Shown here in pieces: positions 17,474-24,420 of a stretch of DNA of 64,000 bases (positions within the stretch are counted from its first letter, which is position 1; every line of letters starts with the position of its first letter). Under the pieces are notes generated by a model. It saw only the letters and a program-made list of their open reading frames with translations, searched no databases and was not told the DNA's origin. Source of the stretch: Brucellaceae bacterium (GTDB taxonomy: Bacteria; Pseudomonadota; Alphaproteobacteria; Rhizobiales; Rhizobiaceae); the NCBI GenBank assembly GCA_020637755.1, contig JACKJW010000005.1, positions 89,798 through 153,797 on the forward strand, read 5' to 3'. The translations under genes and the position numbers were made by a program.

Positions 17474-18579
17474 GCCAGTTCCTTTGAAAACAGATGGAGG
17501 CGATGAAGCGGTTTGGCCCCGCCTTTTTCGGCCTGACGCAGGCTTGCCTTGTTCTCGTCGGCGATCCATGTCCCGCCAACCTGCTCGTATCCTGCCTTGC
17601 GCATCTCGCGCAGGATATGGGACAGCATCAGCGGATTGACCCCCAAGCCCTGATAGTCCGGCAGCACGCCCTGGAAGATGACGACCGCGCGCTTCCGGTT
17701 CAGCCGGTATTTCAGATAGTGCCATGGCAGGGTCAGGCCCGGTTTCGAGCCGACGGCCTTCAGCAGCGGATTGAGATCGGGAATGGCGATCACCGCGCCC
17801 ACCGCCCTGCCATCCTTCTGCATGACGGCAGATATGCGCTTGTCGAGGATCCACTTCATGTCCCTGGCCTGAAAATCGAACTCTTCCTTCGACACGGGCA
17901 CGAACATGGGATTGTCCGTGAAGGAGATGTTGAGGATGGTCCGGGCATCCTCCAGACGGCTGGCCAGCGTGGCCCGCGTCACCGGCGCGAAGGTGAAGCC
18001 GCCGGCCTGCAGCGCCTCCGTCTCGCGCGGGTCGGTCAGGCCCCTCGGGTCCATCGCGGAAATGTCGAGTTCGAAGGTCGTCATGGGGAAGGTGCGGCAG
18101 AAACCGTTGGCCTCCAGCAGGGCCGGCAGATGCGGCGCACCCCATATCTGGTCGGTGTAGGGCGGATGGCCGAACCCTTCCGTCATGATGCCCGCCTGCT
18201 GCATGGCGGTCAGGTTGAAATTGCCGGTGAGCGAGGCAAAACCGCGTGCATGCGCCCAACTCTCTGCCGCGCCGAGCAAGGCGCGGGCGGCCTCGCGGTC
18301 GTTGGCGCAATCGAAAAAGCCGAACCACGCCTTGTTCCAGCCATGACGCGCATTGGAAGCGCGGTGCACATGCGCCACGATGCGCCCAAGCGGCCGGCCA
18401 TCGCGCATGGCGGTCCAGAAGGTGAAGTCGTCATCGGAGGCAAAGAGCGGGTTTTCGCCTGCACTCAGGAAGCGCTTCAGGTCCGCCATCATCGGCGATA
18501 CATAGGGGCTGTCCCGGCCATAGGCCTCGAAGGGTGCGGCAAAGAAGCCGGCGAGGTCGCGTTCGACGAGTTCGATCAT
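17470..18579 (-). CDS. YghO-like GNAT-family N-acyltransferase
   Basis: A 369-residue protein with the layout of the large YghO-like GNAT group. An N-terminal region (FFAAPFEAYGRDSPYVSP) is followed by FWTAMRDGRPLGRIVAHVHR and FGFFDCANDREAARALL, the first acetyltransferase-like half. The second half holds RAVVIFQGVLPDYQGLGVN, an acyl-CoA-loop-like segment, and GGTWIADENKASLR near the C-terminus. Such proteins transfer acyl groups from acyl-CoA or acyl-ACP to amines; the acceptor is unknown. Start and stop both overlap neighbours by ATGA, so it is strictly cotranslated with the membrane protein upstream and the nitroreductase downstream. Confidence 0.78.
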   Translation of the reverse strand: MIELVERDLAGFFAAPFEAYGRDSPYVSPMMADLKRFLSAGENPLFASDDDFTFWTAMRDGRPLGRIVAHVHRASNARHGWNKAWFGFFDCANDREAARALLGAAESWAHARGFASLTGNFNLTAMQQAGIMTEGFGHPPYTDQIWGAPHLPALLEANGFCRTFPMTTFELDISAMDPRGLTDPRETEALQAGGFTFAPVTRATLASRLEDARTILNISFTDNPMFVPVSKEEFDFQARDMKWILDKRISAVMQKDGRAVGAVIAIPDLNPLLKAVGSKPGLTLPWHYLKYRLNRKRAVVIFQGVLPDYQGLGVNPLMLSHILREMRKAGYEQVGGTWIADENKASLRQAEKGGAKPLHRLHLFSKELA

Positions 18580-19781
18580 GCGCGGGCCTCCTGCCGCGAG
18601 ATGAGGAGCGCCATGCGCTGCATGGCCAGCAATTCACTTTCGGCGCCGGGCGAGGCGGACAGCGAGGGCATGTTCAAGGCGACCAGGGTGAAGGGCTGCT
18701 CTGCGGCAAGCAGCACGTGGGTGGCGTCATACTTTTCAAACAGCCAGGCCAGCTGTTCCTTCTCGCCATCCCCGAGGCGGCTTCGCGCCGTCACATCATC
18801 CCGGCTGCAAACCGGGCGCACGGCAAACAGCCGGGCGAGCACGGAGCCGTCGAAATCAGCAAGGTCGGGCGTATCCAGGATCAATGCGCCCTCCACCAGA
18901 ACGTGGTCCTGCAGGCCACGCAAGAAGGTTTTCGTATCGCCAATCGGACCTTCGGCCAGATGCCGGATCAGGCTGTCGCGGCGCTCTTCCACACGGAGCG
19001 TCTGCGCATCATTGTAGATGGCGGCGAGCAGTGCTGCGGCGAGCGCAAGCGCCATGGCCTGCACCGTGTGGGCGAGGTCCAGGTTCCCGATCAGGGCAAT
19101 GGCAAGACCGGCACCTACGGCAGAAAGCGACAGCACGGCAAAGGAACGCAGCGTGTCGGCATGGCTCATCTGGGTCCGGCCAAGCCCGACCGACAGCCAG
19201 CACATGGAGAGGATGGCGATTCCACCAAGCCGCACTGGAAGTGCGATCTGGTCCAGCCGGTAGTCGGTCGCCATGGCCGGGATGATGAGCAGGAGGGAGA
19301 GCGCAATGCGCTCCACCATGCGGTTTTCGGCACTGGACAGCGCGGCGCGGTCACGCGTGACCACCAGCCAGCCGACCCCGAGAAAGACAGCCAGCTGGTA
19401 GGAAAAGAGCGACCAGGAGAGCCATGGCTCTGCCAGCCAGCCGGGCAGGAAGGCGAGCAGCGTGAAAAGCACGGAACCGGCGGCCCCCGCCCATTTGAAA
19501 AGGCGCGGCGCGTGACGGCGCAAAAGGCCTTCGGTCAGCAGCAGGACACCGAGCGGAATGAGGCCCGCGCCGACCAGCGTCAGCGTGTCGAAAAAGCCGA
19601 TGCCGGTCGTCCAGAACAGCACCCGGCCTGCCAGCAAGAGCGCCACCATGGACAGGCCGAAGAGAAAACGGCGGTTCAGCGGATCGAACGCGCCGTGACG
19701 GCGGATCGTGCCCATCAGCAAGAACACGCCGGCGAGGGCTGCCGCGGAAACCAGCGTGTCGGCAATCTCGTGGGCGGTCAT
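18576..19781 (-). CDS. Multi-pass membrane protein with C-terminal soluble domain (unknown function)
   Basis: A 401-residue protein that I do not recognise. The first 255 residues contain about eight or nine hydrophobic segments, for example VSAAALAGVFLLMGTI, LSMVALLLAGRVLFW and AMALALAAALLAAIYN. They are followed by a roughly 145-residue soluble domain starting TLRVEERRDSLIRHLAEGP and ending with LLAAEQPFTLVALNMPSLSAS. The layout resembles a membrane sensor or scaffold, but no histidine-kinase, GGDEF or phosphatase motif is visible. ATGA overlaps at both ends tie it to the ThiF-like gene upstream and the acyltransferase downstream. It may anchor the enzymes at the membrane or export a product. 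Confidence 0.6.
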   Translation of the reverse strand: MTAHEIADTLVSAAALAGVFLLMGTIRRHGAFDPLNRRFLFGLSMVALLLAGRVLFWTTGIGFFDTLTLVGAGLIPLGVLLLTEGLLRRHAPRLFKWAGAAGSVLFTLLAFLPGWLAEPWLSWSLFSYQLAVFLGVGWLVVTRDRAALSSAENRMVERIALSLLLIIPAMATDYRLDQIALPVRLGGIAILSMCWLSVGLGRTQMSHADTLRSFAVLSLSAVGAGLAIALIGNLDLAHTVQAMALALAAALLAAIYNDAQTLRVEERRDSLIRHLAEGPIGDTKTFLRGLQDHVLVEGALILDTPDLADFDGSVLARLFAVRPVCSRDDVTARSRLGDGEKEQLAWLFEKYDATHVLLAAEQPFTLVALNMPSLSASPGAESELLAMQRMALLISRQEARA

Positions 19782-20659
19782 GCGGTTCCGCCCGTCAATT
19801 TTTTCAGGAAGCGGCGCACGACCGGACGTAGCAGGGCGGCGAGCAGCGGGTTGAGCGGGCGCTCTACCCTTCCCTTGTAGGGGTTGAGGAACCAGCCCCG
19901 ATGGTCCGCCCCATGGGGCTTGCCGAGACAGGCGGCAATCGCCTCGTAGCCCATCAGCATGCCGGTGGTGATGACCATCGGCGCAAAGGACATGCGCGAG
20001 CGTTTGCCTGCCGCCACCTCTCCGGCCAGTTCCAGATCGACATGGTGACGCGAGGAGGAATGCAGCACGACATGTTCGGCCTCGCGCAGGAAGGCTTCGG
20101 CCCGCTGGTCCGGCGTCAGCGCGTTCCAGTCCGTGCCGATGGTCGGATAGCCGAGGCGCTCCTCCGGCATCGGGTCCCCGGCCTTCGTCACATAGATGGA
20201 AGGCAGCGGCGAGGCATAGGCATCGATCACGGTCTTTCCGAGCTTGCGGGCCGTCCGGTAGAGCAGGAGCGAAGCGCCGAGATCGTCGGTGCCGTTGATG
20301 GTGATCGCACTTGAACCCACCAGTCTTTCGACATGCTCCGGCCAGTCACCGTGCAGCACCTCGATCGCCATCTCCGGGTTGATGGTCAGGCAGATGTCAC
20401 GGGTCGCCTCCGCCTTGTGGCGCCCGACGGTATCGGTGAAGCAGAAGACCTGACGGTTGAGATTTGACACTTCAAACTCGTCAAGGTCGGCGAGGATGAG
20501 GCGGCCGACGCCGGCACGCGCCAGCGCAAGGATCGCCGATCCGCCCATGCCGCCGGTGCCGCAGACGAAGACGGTCGAGGCCTTCAGACGCGCCTGCTCG
20601 TCTGCCGTCACGAAACCAGCGTTGCGGGTGGTCATCTCGGCATAGGTAAAGGATGTCAT
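19778..20659 (-). CDS. ThiF/MoeB/E1-like adenylyltransferase
   Basis: A 293-residue Rossmann-type E1-like enzyme. The ATP-binding GTGGMGGS (about residues 34-41), LADLDEFEVSNLNRQ (56-70), the Lys/Arg pair in GRHKAEATR (79-87) and INGTDDLG (115-122) cover the nucleotide and acyl-adenylate site of the superfamily. It lacks an evident CxxC zinc pair and an obvious catalytic-cysteine loop, so it may adenylate a carboxylate without forming a thioester. The C-terminal third (GYEAIAACLGKPHGADHRG) ends in a basic helix. ATGA overlaps both neighbours. No ThiS/MoaD/ubiquitin-like gene is adjacent, so a role in thiamine or molybdopterin synthesis is unlikely. The ATG at 20657-20659 is chosen over an upstream frame extension. 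Confidence 0.85.
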   Translation of the reverse strand: MTSFTYAEMTTRNAGFVTADEQARLKASTVFVCGTGGMGGSAILALARAGVGRLILADLDEFEVSNLNRQVFCFTDTVGRHKAEATRDICLTINPEMAIEVLHGDWPEHVERLVGSSAITINGTDDLGASLLLYRTARKLGKTVIDAYASPLPSIYVTKAGDPMPEERLGYPTIGTDWNALTPDQRAEAFLREAEHVVLHSSSRHHVDLELAGEVAAGKRSRMSFAPMVITTGMLMGYEAIAACLGKPHGADHRGWFLNPYKGRVERPLNPLLAALLRPVVRRFLKKLTGGTA

Positions 20660-21606
20660 GATTTCCACGGCCTCAGGATCGACCATTGGCGCCGCGTGTC
20701 GGACCAGTGGATCAGCGGAAGGGCAAGACGCTGGAGCACGACGAGGCCACCGGCCAGCGCAAGGCCTGCCAGCGAGCCGCGCGGCACGGCGCCGGTGAGG
20801 TAGGCGCGCGCGGCGGCGAGGTCCATCTGGCCGAGCTGGAGCACATCGTCGCCGCGGCCATAGTCCAGCTCGCGGGCGCAAAAATCGTTGTATTCCGCCT
20901 GCCGGTGTTTTGGCGCTTCCTCGAAGGTCTTCTTGAGGTCGTCCGATCCGCCCGTATAGGCATTGGTGATGACGAAGCGGCTCTCGTCAAACCCGGCATC
21001 CTCGCCCACACCGAAGACATGACGGTGGCGCGCCATGATCTGGCGGGCGAGCAGCACATGGCGCAGCGTGCGTTTCGCCCCGTCATGCGGGCCGGGATAG
21101 ACGCCGGAAAAGGTTTCCGAGACCATGCCGACGACGGCAGGAACCTGCGTGACATTCGATACCCAGAGCGGGCGCAGCTGGTTGCGGACAAACAGCAGGA
21201 TGCAGGTGAGACCGTAGAGGATCCAGGACAGGCCCTGGCTGCGCTCGTCGGGGTCCACCATGACGAGGCCCAGATGCAGCACTTCCTGCCGCTTGCCGCC
21301 AAGGTCGAGGTCCATCAGGGCGAGCGCGTTGAAGGCGACGGGCTTGCCGGTATCGCGGCGTGCCACGACCGTGATGACGGAATGTTTCATGCGTTCCGCA
21401 TCGCCGGAAAAGACGCCATAGGTCAGTTCACCGGCCTTCAGGGTGCGCGAGGCGATCGAGCGCAGGTCTGCCGACAGCGCCTGCAACGCCTGCGCCTCCA
21501 TCCAGCAGCCGGGCCGCTCGACAATGCGCGTGACATAGCCGCCACCAGTGTTCATGCGAATGTCGAAATGCTGTGCGCCCAAGCCGCGCAACCCCGCACC
21601 GATCAT
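20656..21606 (-). CDS. GNAT-like acyltransferase, first gene of E1-like operon
   Basis: A 316-residue protein. The segment FNALALMDLDLGGKRQEVLHLGLVMVDPDERSQGLSWILYG (core: LGLVMVDPDERSQGLSW) resembles strands beta4-beta5 and the acyl-CoA pyrophosphate loop of GNAT enzymes. The N-terminal GYVTRIVERPGCWMEAQAL and central VFGVGEDAGFDESRF are not recognised. A hydrophobic stretch near the C-terminus (SLAGLALAGGLVVLQRLALP) could tether it to the membrane. The ATG at 21604-21606 has AGGGGA upstream; a TTG one codon earlier is less likely. It begins the operon, 88 bases after the Rrf2-type regulator gene on the same strand. Confidence 0.65.
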   Translation of the reverse strand: MIGAGLRGLGAQHFDIRMNTGGGYVTRIVERPGCWMEAQALQALSADLRSIASRTLKAGELTYGVFSGDAERMKHSVITVVARRDTGKPVAFNALALMDLDLGGKRQEVLHLGLVMVDPDERSQGLSWILYGLTCILLFVRNQLRPLWVSNVTQVPAVVGMVSETFSGVYPGPHDGAKRTLRHVLLARQIMARHRHVFGVGEDAGFDESRFVITNAYTGGSDDLKKTFEEAPKHRQAEYNDFCARELDYGRGDDVLQLGQMDLAAARAYLTGAVPRGSLAGLALAGGLVVLQRLALPLIHWSDTRRQWSILRPWKS

Positions 21607-21694
21607 CAAAGCGTCCCCTGTTCAGGAGGCGCATATTAGCCGAAAGGATTGAAGACCGGGTAAACCGGGGCTGGGGAAGCGGTCATATCCGGGA

Positions 21695-22183
21695 TCAGGC
21701 CGGGATGGTGTTGACGGCACACAGGGCAGGCCGGGACGCCTTGCGTTGCGGGCGCATGTTCAGCAATGCGTCGAGGTTTGCGTTGCCATCAACCAGATCG
21801 GACAGCGTCAGTTCGTCGAGCGAATGGTAGAAGGCTTCCACCGCCTTGTAGAGGGCGGGCCGCAGCCAGCAGCAATCGGTCAACGGGCAATGGTTTTCCT
21901 CGCGGGTGAAGCACTCGGCAAAGGGCAGGTCGCTCTCGAAGGTGCGGAACACGTCTCCGACATTGATCTTGCCGGGTTCGCGGGCCAGTTTCAGGCCGCC
22001 ATTGCGGCCGCGCATGGCGTCGATGAATCCGCGCTGGCCGAGCAGCCGGATCACCTGTGCCAAGTGGTTTTCGGATGCATTGCAATAGGCCGCGATCTCG
22101 CTTTTGCGCACATTGCGCGGGCCGTTGATCGCGCAGAACATCAAGGTTCGCATGGCGAGATTGGTCCGGGTTGTCAGGCGCAT
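21695..22183 (-). CDS. Rrf2-family Fe-S transcriptional regulator, NsrR/RirA-like
   Basis: A 162-residue regulator. The N-terminal winged helix (MRLTTRTNLAMRTLMFCA, then HLAQVIRLLGQRGFIDAMRG) and RGRNGGLKLA wing are typical of Rrf2 proteins. The cysteines in ECFTREENHCPLTDCCWL have the spacing used to bind an iron-sulfur cluster in NsrR and RirA. NsrR senses nitric oxide; rhizobial RirA senses iron. The full TNLAMRTLMFCA...NASENHL pattern looks closer to NsrR, but sequence alone does not settle it. The ATG 22181-22183 is chosen over an upstream TTG. An FNR-type box lies 63 bases upstream. It is cooriented with the E1-like operon. Confidence 0.85.
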   Translation of the reverse strand: MRLTTRTNLAMRTLMFCAINGPRNVRKSEIAAYCNASENHLAQVIRLLGQRGFIDAMRGRNGGLKLAREPGKINVGDVFRTFESDLPFAECFTREENHCPLTDCCWLRPALYKAVEAFYHSLDELTLSDLVDGNANLDALLNMRPQRKASRPALCAVNTIPA

Positions 22184-22245
22184 GGCGCAAATCCGCAAAT
22201 GGTTTATTCCAGATTGATCTTTATTCGCCTTCCTGACATGCGTCC

Positions 22246-22259
22246 TTGATCGAGATCAT
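22246..22259. promoter_or_regulatory. FNR/FixK-type box
   Basis: TTGATCGAGATCAT matches the TTGAT-N4-ATCAA consensus at 9 of 10 defined positions. It lies between the divergent nsrR-like gene (start 22183) and the hydantoinase-like gene (start 22298), about 60 and 40 bases from them, so it could serve either. Confidence 0.55.
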
Positions 22260-22297
22260 GTGACCCGCTGCAAGCCGGAAAGCCGCAAAAACCAGAG

Positions 22298-24298
22298 ATG
22301 ACCGTCTCCTCCCCCCTCCTTCTTGGCATCGATACCGGCGGAACCTTCACCGACGCGGTGCTGTGGCGCGAGGGTGACGGCGTGCTCGCCTCGGCCAAGG
22401 CACTGACCACGCGCCACGACCTTTCCGATGGCATTGCCGCGGCCGTGCGGACGGTCTTGGCGCAGGGCAGGGTGAAACCGGAGGCCATCGCGATGGTCTC
22501 CATGTCGACCACTCTGGCAACCAATGCGCTGGTGGAGGGCGTTCATGCCCCTGCCGCGCTGGTGATGATCGGCTTCGATCCGGCCGACCTGGCCCGCGAC
22601 GGACTTGACAAGGCGCTCGGCGGCGATCCCGCCGTCTTCTGCCCCGGCGGCCACGACATTTATGGCAAGGAGACGCCGCTCGACCTGTCCGCGCTGGACG
22701 CTGCTTTGGACAGCTGGAAAGGCCGCGTCTCCGGCGTTGCGGTCGCCGGCTATTTCGCGGTGCGCAACCCGGCGCATGAACAGGCGGCGGCCCGCCTGAT
22801 CTCGGAACGTACCGGCCTGCCCGTCACCTGCTCGCATCACCTGTCGTCAAGGCTCGGCGGCCCGCGCCGGGCGCTCACCACGCTGCTGAACGCCCGCCTT
22901 GTACCGGTGCTGGCACGGCTGCTCGACTCCATGGAAGCATTTCTCGCCCGAGAGGGCATTGCCGCGCCGCTGATGGTGGTGCGCGGCGATGGCGCGCTGG
23001 TGTCAGCCGGCTTTGCCCGCGCGAGACCGGTGGAGACCATCCTGTCGGGTCCGGCGGCCAGCCTTGCGGGCGCGCAGGCGCTGACCGGCGTGCGCGATGC
23101 CTTCGTCGCCGATATTGGCGGCACGACCACCGACATCGCCTTGCTGGAGAATGGCGCGCCGCGTCTCGACCCGGACGGCGCGACCGTCGGCGGCTGGCGC
23201 ACCATGGTGGAAGCCGTCGCCATGCGCACCTACGGTCTCGGCGGGGATTCGGAAGTCGCTTTCGATGGTGACGGCCTGAAGGCCGGAATGCGGCTGGGAC
23301 CTCGCCGCGCTGTGCCGCTGGCACTTGCCGCACATCTGTGGCCCGCCGATGTCACCCCGGTTCTGGAGCGCCAGCTTGCGGCGCCCCGTCCGCATCGTCT
23401 CGAAGGACGTTTCGCATGGTGCGCGGAAGCCGGTGAGCACGATGGGCTGCCGGCCGCCGAAGCCCGCCTGCTCGACACTCTCGGCGAGGCCCCGAAGCCG
23501 CTCGCCGGCATTGTCACCCAACAGGCACAGCTCCCCGCGCTGGATCGCCTGCGCGCACGCGGACTGGTGCATGTTTGCGCCTTCACGCCCAGCGATGCGG
23601 CCCATGCCATCGGTCTGCAATCGGGCTGGGACGCGGATGCCGCCCGTCTCGGTGCCGCCCTGCTGGCACGGCGCAAGGATGGCGGCGGGTGCGAACTGGC
23701 ATCCACGAACGAAGAGATGGCGCAGGCGGTGCTCGATGCGGTGCAAAGACGCGCGGCCGAAACCGTGCTTGAAACGGCCCTGTTTTCTGACGGGCTGGAT
23801 GGAGCCGCCCTGATGGCAAGCCCGATGGGTCAAATGGTGCTCGATGGTGCGGCGGGATTTGCGTCGCCCTCGATCCGGCTTGACCGTCCGGTGATCGGGC
23901 TCGGGGCCTCGGCCGGGCTGCATTTTGCGCGCATGGAGACGCGCACCGGCCAGCCGCTCATCGTGCCGGAGCATGCCGGGGTCGCCAATGCGGTGGGAGC
24001 GGTGGCCGGACAGGTCCGCTTGTCCGCCGAGGCGACCGTGACGCCCCTGCCAGACATGCGCCTGCGGGTATCCTGCGGGGCGCAAAGCCTCGACATGGCC
24101 GGTGAGGAGGATGCCCTTGCTGCGGCACGCGCCATGGCGGGCGAGGCGGCTGCCAGCCTTGCCTCGGCAGCCGGTGCGGATGCCTGCGAGGTCACGCTGG
24201 ACGAGAGGGTCGAGGCCACGGAAATCGACGGCCAGCGCTTCTTCGTTTCGGCAAGTGTGCGCGCGGTGGCGGCCGGGCGTCCGCGCATCGCCGTCTGA
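22298..24298 (+). CDS. Hydantoinase/oxoprolinase-like ATPase subunit (HyuA-type), standalone
   Basis: A 666-residue protein of the HyuA family, ATP-using hydrolases of hydantoins or 5-oxoproline and relatives. The N-terminal LLGIDTGGTFTDAVLW and the later DAFVADIGGTTTDIALLENG are the two actin-like ATP-binding motifs; MSTTLATNALVEG is also characteristic. Family members usually work with a HyuB subunit, and none is adjacent. The C-terminal region is shorter and less conserved than in acetone carboxylase-type proteins. The ATG at 22298-22300 follows a weak AGAG site. It is divergent from the Rrf2 gene and 122 bases before glcB. Substrate unknown. Confidence 0.82.
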   Translation: MTVSSPLLLGIDTGGTFTDAVLWREGDGVLASAKALTTRHDLSDGIAAAVRTVLAQGRVKPEAIAMVSMSTTLATNALVEGVHAPAALVMIGFDPADLARDGLDKALGGDPAVFCPGGHDIYGKETPLDLSALDAALDSWKGRVSGVAVAGYFAVRNPAHEQAAARLISERTGLPVTCSHHLSSRLGGPRRALTTLLNARLVPVLARLLDSMEAFLAREGIAAPLMVVRGDGALVSAGFARARPVETILSGPAASLAGAQALTGVRDAFVADIGGTTTDIALLENGAPRLDPDGATVGGWRTMVEAVAMRTYGLGGDSEVAFDGDGLKAGMRLGPRRAVPLALAAHLWPADVTPVLERQLAAPRPHRLEGRFAWCAEAGEHDGLPAAEARLLDTLGEAPKPLAGIVTQQAQLPALDRLRARGLVHVCAFTPSDAAHAIGLQSGWDADAARLGAALLARRKDGGGCELASTNEEMAQAVLDAVQRRAAETVLETALFSDGLDGAALMASPMGQMVLDGAAGFASPSIRLDRPVIGLGASAGLHFARMETRTGQPLIVPEHAGVANAVGAVAGQVRLSAEATVTPLPDMRLRVSCGAQSLDMAGEEDALAAARAMAGEAAASLASAAGADACEVTLDERVEATEIDGQRFFVSASVRAVAAGRPRIAV

Positions 24299-24420
24299 CC
24301 TTTGCCCGAACGGAAAAGGTTTTTCCCATTTTGAACGATTGACGCCTTTGCGCGCTTGGTGTTGAACGCCCACAATCCCTTTCATCCTTGGCGGAACACC
24401 GCCTTAACGGAGGACCAGAC

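Noticed and set aside
17474..18328. Upstream in-frame extension of the nitroreductase-like gene, giving a 620-residue protein
   Set aside because: The extension is an Arg/Pro/His-rich shadow of the YghO-like GNAT gene; a good ribosome-binding site precedes the ATG at 17473.
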